Assembly (NCBI GenBank): GCA_035515235.1
Contig: DATJBS010000011.1
Span: 1 to 64,000 of the forward strand
DNA from: JAMLHH01 sp035515235
GTDB taxonomy: Bacteria; Bacteroidota; Bacteroidia; Chitinophagales; JADIYW01
Length of the DNA stretch: 64,000 nt
Direction of reading: 5' to 3'
Below, in pieces: positions 25,236-32,706 of this stretch (position 1 is the first letter of the stretch; every line of letters begins with the position of its first letter). The notes under the pieces are model-generated. The model saw nothing but the letters and a program-made list of their open reading frames with translations. It made no database searches and was not told the origin of the DNA. A program made the translations under genes and the position numbers.

Positions 25236-26417
25236 ATGAATATTGAGAGTTTATTAAATTCCATATTTTCAGATACAAATTATAATATTAAAAATGTTTT
25301 TGAACAGAAGCTTAACGAATACAATCTAAGTAGAACTAAGGCTTTAAAACTATTGAATATTGATAAAGATGTATTTGATGAAATTTTAAATGGAACAGCA
25401 AAACAACCAAATTTAATACATATTGTAAAGATTGCAGAGTTTTTAGGAATAGAAGTCAATAGCTTTATAAATATTGTATTAAAAAATCAAAGTGCTGAGA
25501 ATATTTCAGCAATTGATAGTGCTAGAAAAGCTACGTTTCTTGTTAAAAACTTTGATGTAAAAGCGCTTACAAAACTTGGCTTTTTTGACGCAGATTATAC
25601 GACTGAAGAACTTGTAAATAAGGTTTTAGATTATTTTGGTTATACTTCAATTAATGATTTTGAAGAACAATTAGAAGAACCTTTGTATAGTAGGGTTAAA
25701 AAGAATCATTCAGATAAAATGAAAGATTTTTGGATAAAATCCGCTTATCAAACTTTTAAGGTTATTAATAATCCGAATGATTATAATCGAGAAAGATTAA
25801 AAGACTTAATTGTGAAAATTAAGCCTTATAGTCAAGATGTCGGTAATGGTTTGTTGACTGTCTGTAGAGCATTATATAATATTGGAGTTACTGTAATCTT
25901 TCAAAATTATTTGACAACTACTCAAGTTCGAGGTGCGACCTTTATAATAAACGACAAACCATGTATTGTAATTACTGATTTCAATAAAGTTTATCCAACA
26001 CTTTGGTTTACATTATTGCATGAACTTAATCACGTTTTGTTTGATTATGATACAATTGAAAAAAGTAGTTACCACTTGTCAGATGATAATGACTTATTCT
26101 TGATTGAAGATCAAGCAAATTCATTTGCTAGAAATTTCTTTCTATCTGAAGAAAAGTTCAAGTACATTAAGAAATACATTAATAATCCCTATTTAGTGTC
26201 AAAGTTTGCAAATGAGATTGAAGTTCATCCTTCAATTGTTTATTCTTTTTTTACATGGTATCAGAAAGAATTATACAATAAGAATTATCATGCTGCTTTC
26301 AGAGAATATTATCCGGATTACAGTAATGCAATTTCCAAATTAAATCCAATAACTTGGAATGAAGCAAGCATTAAGGAAGCAAGTGAAAAAATTAAATCAG
26401 TTTTAGAATTAAATTAA
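25236..26417 (+). CDS. XRE helix-turn-helix regulator fused to ImmA/IrrE metallopeptidase
   Basis: 393 residues from the ATG at 25236; an ATG at 25170 lies upstream of the promoter palindrome and is rejected. Residues about 20-75 form an XRE helix-turn-helix (LSRTKALKLLNIDKDVFDEIL, IVKIAEFLGIEVNSFI). The C-terminal half is an ImmA/IrrE peptidase with LLHELNHVLFDY (HExxH at about 262) and IEDQANSFARNFFLSEE supplying the third ligand. Such proteins act as proteolytic switches that cleave repressors or antitoxins. Followed after 6 bp by a gene of unknown function. Confidence 0.85.
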   Translation: MNIESLLNSIFSDTNYNIKNVFEQKLNEYNLSRTKALKLLNIDKDVFDEILNGTAKQPNLIHIVKIAEFLGIEVNSFINIVLKNQSAENISAIDSARKATFLVKNFDVKALTKLGFFDADYTTEELVNKVLDYFGYTSINDFEEQLEEPLYSRVKKNHSDKMKDFWIKSAYQTFKVINNPNDYNRERLKDLIVKIKPYSQDVGNGLLTVCRALYNIGVTVIFQNYLTTTQVRGATFIINDKPCIVITDFNKVYPTLWFTLLHELNHVLFDYDTIEKSSYHLSDDNDLFLIEDQANSFARNFFLSEEKFKYIKKYINNPYLVSKFANEIEVHPSIVYSFFTWYQKELYNKNYHAAFREYYPDYSNAISKLNPITWNEASIKEASEKIKSVLELN

Positions 26418-26423
26418 GATATT

Positions 26424-26960
26424 ATGTCAAATAAAGAAATAAAAAAACAAGAAGGGCTTTCTCAAGCCGATATAGAAAGATTAGAACTTTTACAAAAAGC
26501 TAATGAAAAAATAGGAAAGCAATTGACTATAAATTCTGAATCTGGAAATCTTGAAGAATTTGATGAATTAAGACAATTAGTTGGGAAAGAATTTGAAAAT
26601 CCTGAAGAAAAATACAACTTGTATTATGTGGGAATAAGAAGATTACTAATGGGTTATTTACCAAAAGGCAAGGATAATAAGCAATTAAGAGAAATTATTT
26701 ATGATGAAAAAAATGTTTTTTTGAATTTAGGTAAGAAGAAATCGGATAATAACGGGATACGTAAATCTGATGGAAGAATGACTTATCAACCAGTAATGAA
26801 TGAAATATTAGATATAATCATCAAGTGGGTAGGAGAGTCTCAAAATCCTTTCGATTTATATAGAGATTTCTATGAGTTGAATGAAAAACATGGATACGGT
26901 CATGAGGTTTATGATGATAGTACACAAAGTGTAGCGAAAGCAATGTTAGCTTTAAGCTGA
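26424..26960 (+). CDS. Unrecognised partner of the XRE-ImmA/IrrE protein
   Basis: 178 residues, soluble, highly charged, mostly helical. The N-terminal about 45 residues look like a coiled coil (KEIKKQEGLSQADIERLELL). The rest includes YYVGIRRLLMGYLP and YQPVMNEILDIIIKWVGESQNPFDLYRDFYEL. I recognise no family. Being second in a two-gene cassette-like unit, 6 bp after an HTH-peptidase gene, it is a candidate effector, antitoxin or peptidase substrate. Confidence 0.78.
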   Translation: MSNKEIKKQEGLSQADIERLELLQKANEKIGKQLTINSESGNLEEFDELRQLVGKEFENPEEKYNLYYVGIRRLLMGYLPKGKDNKQLREIIYDEKNVFLNLGKKKSDNNGIRKSDGRMTYQPVMNEILDIIIKWVGESQNPFDLYRDFYELNEKHGYGHEVYDDSTQSVAKAMLALS

Positions 26961-27000
26961 AGCTAGAATTTTACTACGATGCTTTTAGAAAAATTACACA

Positions 27001-27041
27001 TAACTTGTTTATATGCGCTACAAATTAGCGCAAATACAACC
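27001..27041. repeat. 41-bp conserved element next to a cassette end (copy 2)
   Basis: Begins with the TAAC closing the unit at 25138-27004. It is 31 of 41 identical to 22069-22109. It forms a better hairpin than copy 1: ATATGCGCTA pairs with TAGCGCAAAT around a 4-5 base loop. The remainder of 27042-27215 shows nothing beyond AT-rich DNA upstream of the GH172 gene. Confidence 0.6.
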
Positions 27042-27215
27042 ATAGATAGATGGATATGTGATATTTTATAGCTTAATATATTTTAAAAATAAACAATATA
27101 TCTTATTAATCTTAGAGGGAGATTTTATAATTCTGAATCTAATCTCTTCATTCAATTCTATGATGGATATTTAAAAAGTTTTGATATGAGATAAATTCAT
27201 TATTTTTAGAATACC

Positions 27216-29894
27216 ATGAAAAGATATTTCTGTCTATTGTTCTCCGTGTTATGCTTGACTTCTGCATTCTCGTCTGATGCAATCAATAATTTGTCGAATA
27301 TTGAGCAGCAGAAAATTACCTATCAGCAAGCGAATTACGCAAGAGATGGTTCTAATTATGATGGTACGAATGCCAGTAATTTTTTAGATACGATTCCTAA
27401 AGGATTGGTCAATAACGTCAAAGGAATTCCAACAGGTGGAGATGAATACGTCATTGCACATATCAAAGGTCCAGCTGTTTTGGAAAGAATTTGGAGTGCG
27501 GATGTGAAAAATAACGAAGCACTTCTAAATTTCTATTTTGATGGTGAAATCGTTCCTAGATTTTCTGCTTCTATTGCTCAAATTTTCTACCAAAAATCTA
27601 CTTTATTTGATGATAATTTAGCGAAAAATGTATTTGAAAGTTCCGGTGGAAATACTTTATATGCTTCGCTTTTGATAAAAAATGACCTCATCATCACGTC
27701 CGAGACGAATATGTATTATCAGGTGAGCTATACGATGTTACCAAAGGATACCATGATAGCATCTTGGACGAATACGAATGATGAGTTGCAATCAGATTTG
27801 TTTGCTTTAAGTGGAACTTATCCTAAATCTAATTCGGCAAGTTTAAATATTAAAAACATTGTTCACTCTATACCAGCTCAAGGGAAAGTGGAAATATTTA
27901 ATAGCAATCGACCCGGAACGGTGGAAGGTATTGAAATGAATATCAAGGATTTGAATTTTGATTATGCCGAGAGAATTTATGATGAAGGGAATGTGAGAAA
28001 AGGAATATCCTTTTTTAAAATGAAGATAAATGGTCAAGCAGATTCCTTGTATTTAGTCAATAGAATGAATAAAAACAGTATTCTAGGCACTTTAAAAAAT
28101 TGTAGCGCTAATGTTTTTGTAGATAATAAATTAGTGGGTACTTGGTTCGTGGAGGATTATAGAGATTTTCATTTTTGGGAAGATGAGCGGTTTTATATTC
28201 CTAAATCTTTCTACCAAGGCAAAAACAGTATAAACATAAGTGTACAATATCTATCTGGTGAAATTTGGAATGAGTTTAAATATCAGACGATTTGCGACCA
28301 AATTATTACAGATGAATTAGATATTAAGAACACTGCAAGCCAAAATAGTCATGGATATATTGTAACCGGAGTGCAAGGAGGGGTGTTGAGTGAGTTTACT
28401 TCAAAAGCGACTGCTAGATATCGATCGCCTAGAAATGTCCAAAGAAAAAATCAACAGATTTTAGACAGTTTATACATTTCAGTTTACTATGATGGCGCCA
28501 CTCTTCCTAGTATTCATGCGCCAATTGGTTTGTTTTTCGGTGCAGGAACCAATGATGCAGCATATATGAATGCTTTATTGATGGGAAATCATCAGAAGAC
28601 CTATTTTAATTATATGACGATGCCATATTGGGAAAATGTAAAAATTGAATTGGAGAATTTTTCTTCTGTTACTATTGACAGTATTTTCAATACGATACTT
28701 TATACCAATAATGACTTAGATAAAAATGCACATGGATATTTGAAAGCGTATGTTGGTCAGGAGAATAAACTAGCTAATGATCCTACAGATTATACTTTTT
28801 TAGAAGCTTCGGGTAAAGGTAAAGTAGTGGCTTTTGTACTTCAAGGTGTTCAAGATACGGTCATTCGTGGACCTTATTCTTATTTGGAAGGAGATGAGCG
28901 AATCTATATCGATGATGCTCAGACGCCTTTTATATATGGCACAGGCACGGAGGATATTTTTAATGGAGGCTTTTATTTTGTACTAGATGAATTTTGTTTG
29001 CCTTTGGGTGGGACGTCTAATTCTGATGAAAATCTAAATAGAAATATGTACAGAATTTACTTGAATGATGCTATTTATTTCAGAAAGAATATCACCGCAA
29101 ATATTGAACATGGACCTATCAACGATCAGCAAGCATTGTATCATTCTATCTGTTTTTACTATTGGCAAAACGACACGATGTTTGCTCTAACTGACAGTTT
29201 AGATATTGGAAAAATTTCTAGTGAAAATGCTCATCAATATACTATACAAGGTCAAAGTACGATAATCAATAAGTCTTCTTATTTCGAAGGAAGTTTTGAT
29301 AAAATTTTGAAAAGTCAGGATGGTAGAATTGTACAAGATGCGGAAGAATTTATGGTAAAAATTCAACCCAATAATGTTGGAGTTCGATTATTGAGAACCT
29401 TTGATTATAGTTTAAAAAATCAAACTGCTGATGTGTATGTCAATGATATATTTGTTGGGACTTGGTTGAATGCTGGAAGTAATACTATTCAACAATTTAG
29501 AGATGATTATTTCGCTATACCTCAAAAATTTACCAAAAATGAATCTCAAATTAAAGTCAAAATTGTAGCTAAAAATAATTGGACCTCCTTGAAATATAAG
29601 GTTTATACTTTGCTAGAAGAAAGCGTTCCGACAGCAAAAAATGAAAGTGTGATTTCCAAAATTTCAGTTCAACTTTATCCAAATCCTACTCATGAGATAT
29701 TGAATATTTCTTTGGTAGATCAACTGATTAAAACTGTGAATATTTACCAAATGGATGGAAAATTAGTGCAAACTTTCCAGGTGAATGATCGTAATTTAAA
29801 GATAGCGGTCCATCAATTTCCTAAAGGAATCTATTTGGCAGAAATCATTACCCTTTCAAATGATTCGGTCACAGAGAAATTTATAGTGGAGTAG
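27216..29894 (+). CDS. GH172/DUF2961 family secreted protein with T9SS sorting domain
   Basis: 892 residues with signal peptide (MKRYFCLLFSVLCLTSAFS). The DUF2961/GH172 pattern is seen in DGTNASNFLDTIPKGL, AHIKGPAVLERIWSAD, FFGAGTNDAAYMNALLMG and YGTGTEDIFNGGFYF near residue 574. GH172 includes fructofuranosidases and arabinofuranosidases acting on unusual furanose glycans. Two related beta domains recur, near residues 290-370 and 710-800 (VDNKLVGTWFVEDYRDFHFW and VNDIFVGTWLNAGSNTIQQF). The C-terminal about 75 residues (YPNPTHEILNISL, GIYLAEI) form a type A T9SS sorting domain, so the protein is exported to the surface or medium. Confidence 0.87.
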   Translation: MKRYFCLLFSVLCLTSAFSSDAINNLSNIEQQKITYQQANYARDGSNYDGTNASNFLDTIPKGLVNNVKGIPTGGDEYVIAHIKGPAVLERIWSADVKNNEALLNFYFDGEIVPRFSASIAQIFYQKSTLFDDNLAKNVFESSGGNTLYASLLIKNDLIITSETNMYYQVSYTMLPKDTMIASWTNTNDELQSDLFALSGTYPKSNSASLNIKNIVHSIPAQGKVEIFNSNRPGTVEGIEMNIKDLNFDYAERIYDEGNVRKGISFFKMKINGQADSLYLVNRMNKNSILGTLKNCSANVFVDNKLVGTWFVEDYRDFHFWEDERFYIPKSFYQGKNSINISVQYLSGEIWNEFKYQTICDQIITDELDIKNTASQNSHGYIVTGVQGGVLSEFTSKATARYRSPRNVQRKNQQILDSLYISVYYDGATLPSIHAPIGLFFGAGTNDAAYMNALLMGNHQKTYFNYMTMPYWENVKIELENFSSVTIDSIFNTILYTNNDLDKNAHGYLKAYVGQENKLANDPTDYTFLEASGKGKVVAFVLQGVQDTVIRGPYSYLEGDERIYIDDAQTPFIYGTGTEDIFNGGFYFVLDEFCLPLGGTSNSDENLNRNMYRIYLNDAIYFRKNITANIEHGPINDQQALYHSICFYYWQNDTMFALTDSLDIGKISSENAHQYTIQGQSTIINKSSYFEGSFDKILKSQDGRIVQDAEEFMVKIQPNNVGVRLLRTFDYSLKNQTADVYVNDIFVGTWLNAGSNTIQQFRDDYFAIPQKFTKNESQIKVKIVAKNNWTSLKYKVYTLLEESVPTAKNESVISKISVQLYPNPTHEILNISLVDQLIKTVNIYQMDGKLVQTFQVNDRNLKIAVHQFPKGIYLAEIITLSNDSVTEKFIVE

Positions 29895-30016
29895 GGGAGA
29901 TTGGTTTTACTTTTTTATTACAATTATCTTGTTTTAATTGAATTGCATATATAGAGAGAAGAGCTCTTTTTATTATGACTTGCGCTATGTTTTTTTTTAT
30001 TATTAGCCAATTACAT

Positions 30017-30520
30017 TTATTCGAATAATGTTTTTATAGTATTCATTGGTAGAAACATTTTTCCGCTATCTGGTAATTTAATAAAACCATATTTATGATA
30101 AAATCTTTCTGCAAGTTCATCAATAGGGTCAACTACAACTGCAAACGAACCTATACTTTTTGAAATCTCATAGCTTCTCCTTAAAGCATCAATCAATAAT
30201 AGTTTTCCTACTCCTTGTTTTTGAAATCGATTATCTATTGCCAAACGTCCGAGTAGAGTAGAAGGTATAGATTTATAAGAATTAGGTAGTTTTTTTTGAA
30301 ATTCTTCTGGGATTAATTCTTGTGCTAAACTGTTATTCGCTAAAGTATAATAGCCTTTTAGTAAATCTGTTTCTTTGTCAATTAGCACAAAGCAGGCAGA
30401 TAGTTTTCTTTTGATGTCTTGATTGGCTTGTTTGTGCAAATAATCATCCAACATTTCATTCCCACACGAAAATTCTTTTTTTCTATGATTAGAATTTAAG
30501 ATTTCTGTCAGTTCGTTCAT
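30017..30520 (-). CDS. GNAT acetyltransferase, toxin of a TacA/TacT-type pair
   Basis: 167 residues beginning with FSCGNEMLDDYLHKQANQD, typical of TacT/AtaT-type GNAT toxins, then LLGRLAIDNRFQKQGVGKLLLIDALRR with the acetyl-CoA loop Q/RxxGxG/A and a C-terminal YHKYGFIKLP. These toxins acetylate the amino group of charged tRNAs and block translation. It overlaps the upstream DUF1778 antitoxin gene by 4 bp (ATGA), the standard arrangement. Confidence 0.88.
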   Translation of the reverse strand: MNELTEILNSNHRKKEFSCGNEMLDDYLHKQANQDIKRKLSACFVLIDKETDLLKGYYTLANNSLAQELIPEEFQKKLPNSYKSIPSTLLGRLAIDNRFQKQGVGKLLLIDALRRSYEISKSIGSFAVVVDPIDELAERFYHKYGFIKLPDSGKMFLPMNTIKTLFE

Positions 30521-30807
30521 TTAGATAAAAGAGCTTTGTATTCATTTGCAGCGTTAGTAAGATTTTTATTTGCTTTCGGTGAATTAGTAATTGCATCAAA
30601 AAATATATCACTATCTCTTTTTGAAGCAATAGTCTGCTCATTTTCCGATATAATTTCTTTAGCTTTTTCTTGAACAGCCATAACAACAAAATCTGTTAAA
30701 CTTCTGTAACCACCAACTCGAGCAGCACGTTCAAAATATATTTTTTGTTCTTTTGATAAACGTGTATCAAATCTAGCTTTTTCTTGTTTTAATTCTTTTG
30801 TAGCCAT
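30517..30807 (-). CDS. DUF1778 ribbon-helix-helix antitoxin
   Basis: 96 residues. The N-terminal ribbon-helix-helix segment (ARFDTRLSKEQKIYFERAA, SLTDFVVMAVQEKA) binds DNA. The C-terminus (DIFFDAITNSPKANKNLTNA) matches the toxin-neutralising tail of TacA-like antitoxins. Start ATG at 30805-30807; overlaps the GNAT toxin start by 4 bp. Probably autoregulated with the toxin through the GTAC-containing repeats directly upstream. Confidence 0.88.
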   Translation of the reverse strand: MATKELKQEKARFDTRLSKEQKIYFERAARVGGYRSLTDFVVMAVQEKAKEIISENEQTIASKRDSDIFFDAITNSPKANKNLTNAANEYKALLSK

Positions 30808-30831
30808 AATTGTAAATTTACAACAATTAAA

Positions 30832-30881
30832 TGTACGCTTTTATTACGTACAATTCAATATTGTGTACGGTAATTTTCCGT
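30832..30881. promoter_or_regulatory. Probable operator of the toxin-antitoxin operon
   Basis: Within 75 bp upstream of the antitoxin start there are nested inverted repeats: TGTACG / CGTACA (30832-30852), GTACAAT / ATTGTGTAC (30848-30868) and ACGG / CCGT (30867-30881). GTAC recurs at 30833, 30848 and 30865, near a 16-bp period. Ribbon-helix-helix antitoxins typically bind such spaced repeats. Confidence 0.5.
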
Positions 30882-30962
30882 ATATAATGTTTTTTATGTA
30901 TTGTGGCTCACATTTTATAGCTACAATAAGAGCGAAATTTTATAACAAAACTGGACTTGAAT

Positions 30963-30981
30963 AACCAATGTTTGATTAATC
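30963..30981 (+). repeat. 19-bp sequence shared with 24880-24898 (copy 2)
   Basis: Exact second copy of AACCAATGTTTGATTAATC. It lies between the toxin-antitoxin pair and the DUF1905 gene. The following GGAACACGAAACC stretch resembles the right arms of sites B and D, so this gap may be a decayed attC-like site. Confidence 0.65.
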
Positions 30982-31043
30982 AAAAAGCTGACTCTGGAAC
31001 ACGAAACCACAACTATTACCCATATAATATTAGTAGTACTGTT

Positions 31044-31511
31044 TTAATACAACGAATTAAGTTTTGCAATAATTTTTACAATTTTTTCTACTTTCTGATT
31101 TTCAGTAGCGGATGAATTTATGCTTTGAATTATTTCATTCTGCTCTTCAATTTTGAGTTTCTTGAATATATTTAATACTTCAGCATCTTTGAAGCATTCA
31201 ATAATTATTTCATTCTCATTCTTTTTTGTATTTCTATTTTCAAGATAGAGTGTAACTGTAACGATGTCGCCACCTTTTTTATTGATTGCTTTTCGAATCT
31301 CACTATTTACCGAAAGCATTTTATCTTCGCCTTTTATAGGAGCAAGGTTTCTTGCTTTAATTTTAAAATCATCAATGGAACCTGAAACTTTAATATCACC
31401 CCATTTCCCTTCAATATCTTTTGAATTTGGAATACGTAAATGGTATGTCCAAGCTCCTTTTCCTGGTTGGTGCTTTAATTCAAGCTTTTCGTCTTTTATA
31501 ATATATTCCAT
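31044..31511 (-). CDS. DUF1905 domain protein (YdeI-associated type)
   Basis: 155 residues. Residues 30-95 (KWGDIKVSGSIDDFKIKARN, LSVNSEIRKAINKKGGDIVTVTLY) match the DUF1905 beta-barrel pattern, with the conserved RK-x4-x-GD-x-V element. The C-terminal helical part (FKDAEVLNIFKKL) resembles the YdeI/OmpD-associated tail. Molecular function is unknown. It stands alone on the minus strand next to the toxin-antitoxin pair. Confidence 0.72.
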   Translation of the reverse strand: MEYIIKDEKLELKHQPGKGAWTYHLRIPNSKDIEGKWGDIKVSGSIDDFKIKARNLAPIKGEDKMLSVNSEIRKAINKKGGDIVTVTLYLENRNTKKNENEIIIECFKDAEVLNIFKKLKIEEQNEIIQSINSSATENQKVEKIVKIIAKLNSLY

Positions 31512-31845
31512 TTTTTATAAGATAGTCTTTTAGCCTTGCCGCTAGATCTTTTAAACCCACTACAAATTATTTCATATTCAACCATAAAAGGATGTATATA
31601 AGATATTTCTTAGAGCGAAATCTTTTAAATGTACTTATTAAATTTCAATCTATTATTTCAAAAAAATCATGCTGTTTTGAAGAAGTTAATCATGAGTTCT
31701 AATAGATGTTTTTGTTCCATTCGAAATTTCATTTTCTACATTTTATTCCTATTTAAACCTGTAGTTTGAATTGGTTTATTTCAAGGCTCAATGAAACTTG
31801 ATTGTACATTGTTCGTATATTTTAATACACTAAAGACTAAACGAG
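31512..31845. other. Intergenic stretch upstream of ferritin
   Basis: No gene. Divergent promoter region between the DUF1905 gene and ferritin. TATATTTT at about 31817-31824 is a near match to the -7 box, about 22 bp before the ferritin ATG. No iron-box-like palindrome was recognised. Confidence 0.4.
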
Positions 31846-32388
31846 ATGAACGATAGAAAAATTTCAGAAAAAATGGAACAATTACTTAATAAACAAATGA
31901 CTAGAGAAGCCTATCAAGCTCAAGTTTATTTGTCTTATGGTTCTTGGGCTGAGGTGAATAGTTTTAATGGTATTGCAACTTTCTTATACAAGCATTCTAA
32001 TGAAGAAAGAGAACATATGTTTAAATTTCTTAAATACATTAATGATAGAGGCGGAAGTGCAACAATTGAAGCCATAGATGCTGCTCCTGTTAACCCTAAT
32101 AATATCGGTGAGTGTCTGAATGCAATTTTAAGACATGAAGTTGAAAATTCAAAAGAGATCAATAAGATTGTAGATCTAGCACATGAAGAAAAGGATTGGG
32201 CTACTTTTAATCTTGGACAATGGTTTGTAAAAGAACAAATAGAAGAGGAAACCTTAATTAAAGATATTATTGATAAGTATAATCTCGCTTCAACAGAGAT
32301 CAGTAAGAATCATAATCTTTATGATATGGATAAAGACTTAGCAACTGCTTCTCAAGAAGCTACTATACCAAGAGAGGAAAATATCTAA
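31846..32388 (+). CDS. Non-heme ferritin
   Basis: 180-residue four-helix protein that oxidises and stores iron in a 24-subunit cage. Ferroxidase-type residues are visible in QAQVYLSYGSWAE, HSNEEREHMFKFLKY and VKEQIEEETLIKDII. Length and helix order fit bacterial FtnA. It is followed by a strong terminator at 32451-32491, so it is probably a single-gene transcript. Confidence 0.93.
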   Translation: MNDRKISEKMEQLLNKQMTREAYQAQVYLSYGSWAEVNSFNGIATFLYKHSNEEREHMFKFLKYINDRGGSATIEAIDAAPVNPNNIGECLNAILRHEVENSKEINKIVDLAHEEKDWATFNLGQWFVKEQIEEETLIKDIIDKYNLASTEISKNHNLYDMDKDLATASQEATIPREENI

Positions 32389-32450
32389 TGTATTAGATTT
32401 TTTGATTAAAATTTTAAATAATAGCATCAAACTATTATAGAAATTTTGTT

Positions 32451-32491
32451 AGCCAAATTTTCGTTGAATATTCAGAAAGTTTGGCTTTTTT
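32451..32491 (+). terminator. Rho-independent terminator of ferritin
   Basis: AGCCAAA (32451-32457) pairs perfectly with TTTGGCT (32480-32486) around a 22-base loop and is followed by a T run. The rest of 32389-32706 holds no gene and presumably contains the promoter of the next gene. Confidence 0.7.
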
Positions 32492-32706
32492 CTTTTCAAT
32501 CTGTTTGTGCAAATGTCCAAATTTGACTACTAAAAATTTCTTCCCATAAATTTAAATCTCTTAAGCATTCAGTTTCAAAGTATATCGGTAAGCAAATAAA
32601 AGATCATATTTTCTGAGGGAGACCAAATGTCTGTTGCGCTTCTTCTGGTTTCTATTTAGATTGAATAAGTCTAATTAAAAGGCATTCCTTCTTAAAATAT
32701 ATTATT

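Larger units (their letters stand above)
25138..27004 (+). mobile_element. Putative two-gene integron-type cassette
   Basis: Outer ends GTTATGTGTA (25138-25147) and TACACATAAC (26995-27004) are exact complements over 10 bp. The unit holds its own promoter and operator and two plus-strand genes, so it is an autonomously expressed two-gene module. Confidence 0.62.

Noticed and set aside
30489..30689. Minus-strand frame overlapping toxin and antitoxin genes
   Set aside because: Out of frame with two well-supported genes; lysine/leucine-rich artefact.
30895..31020. attC-like site between the toxin-antitoxin pair and the DUF1905 gene
   Set aside because: Some arm similarity to sites B and D, but no GTT/AAC boundary cores; too degenerate to call.
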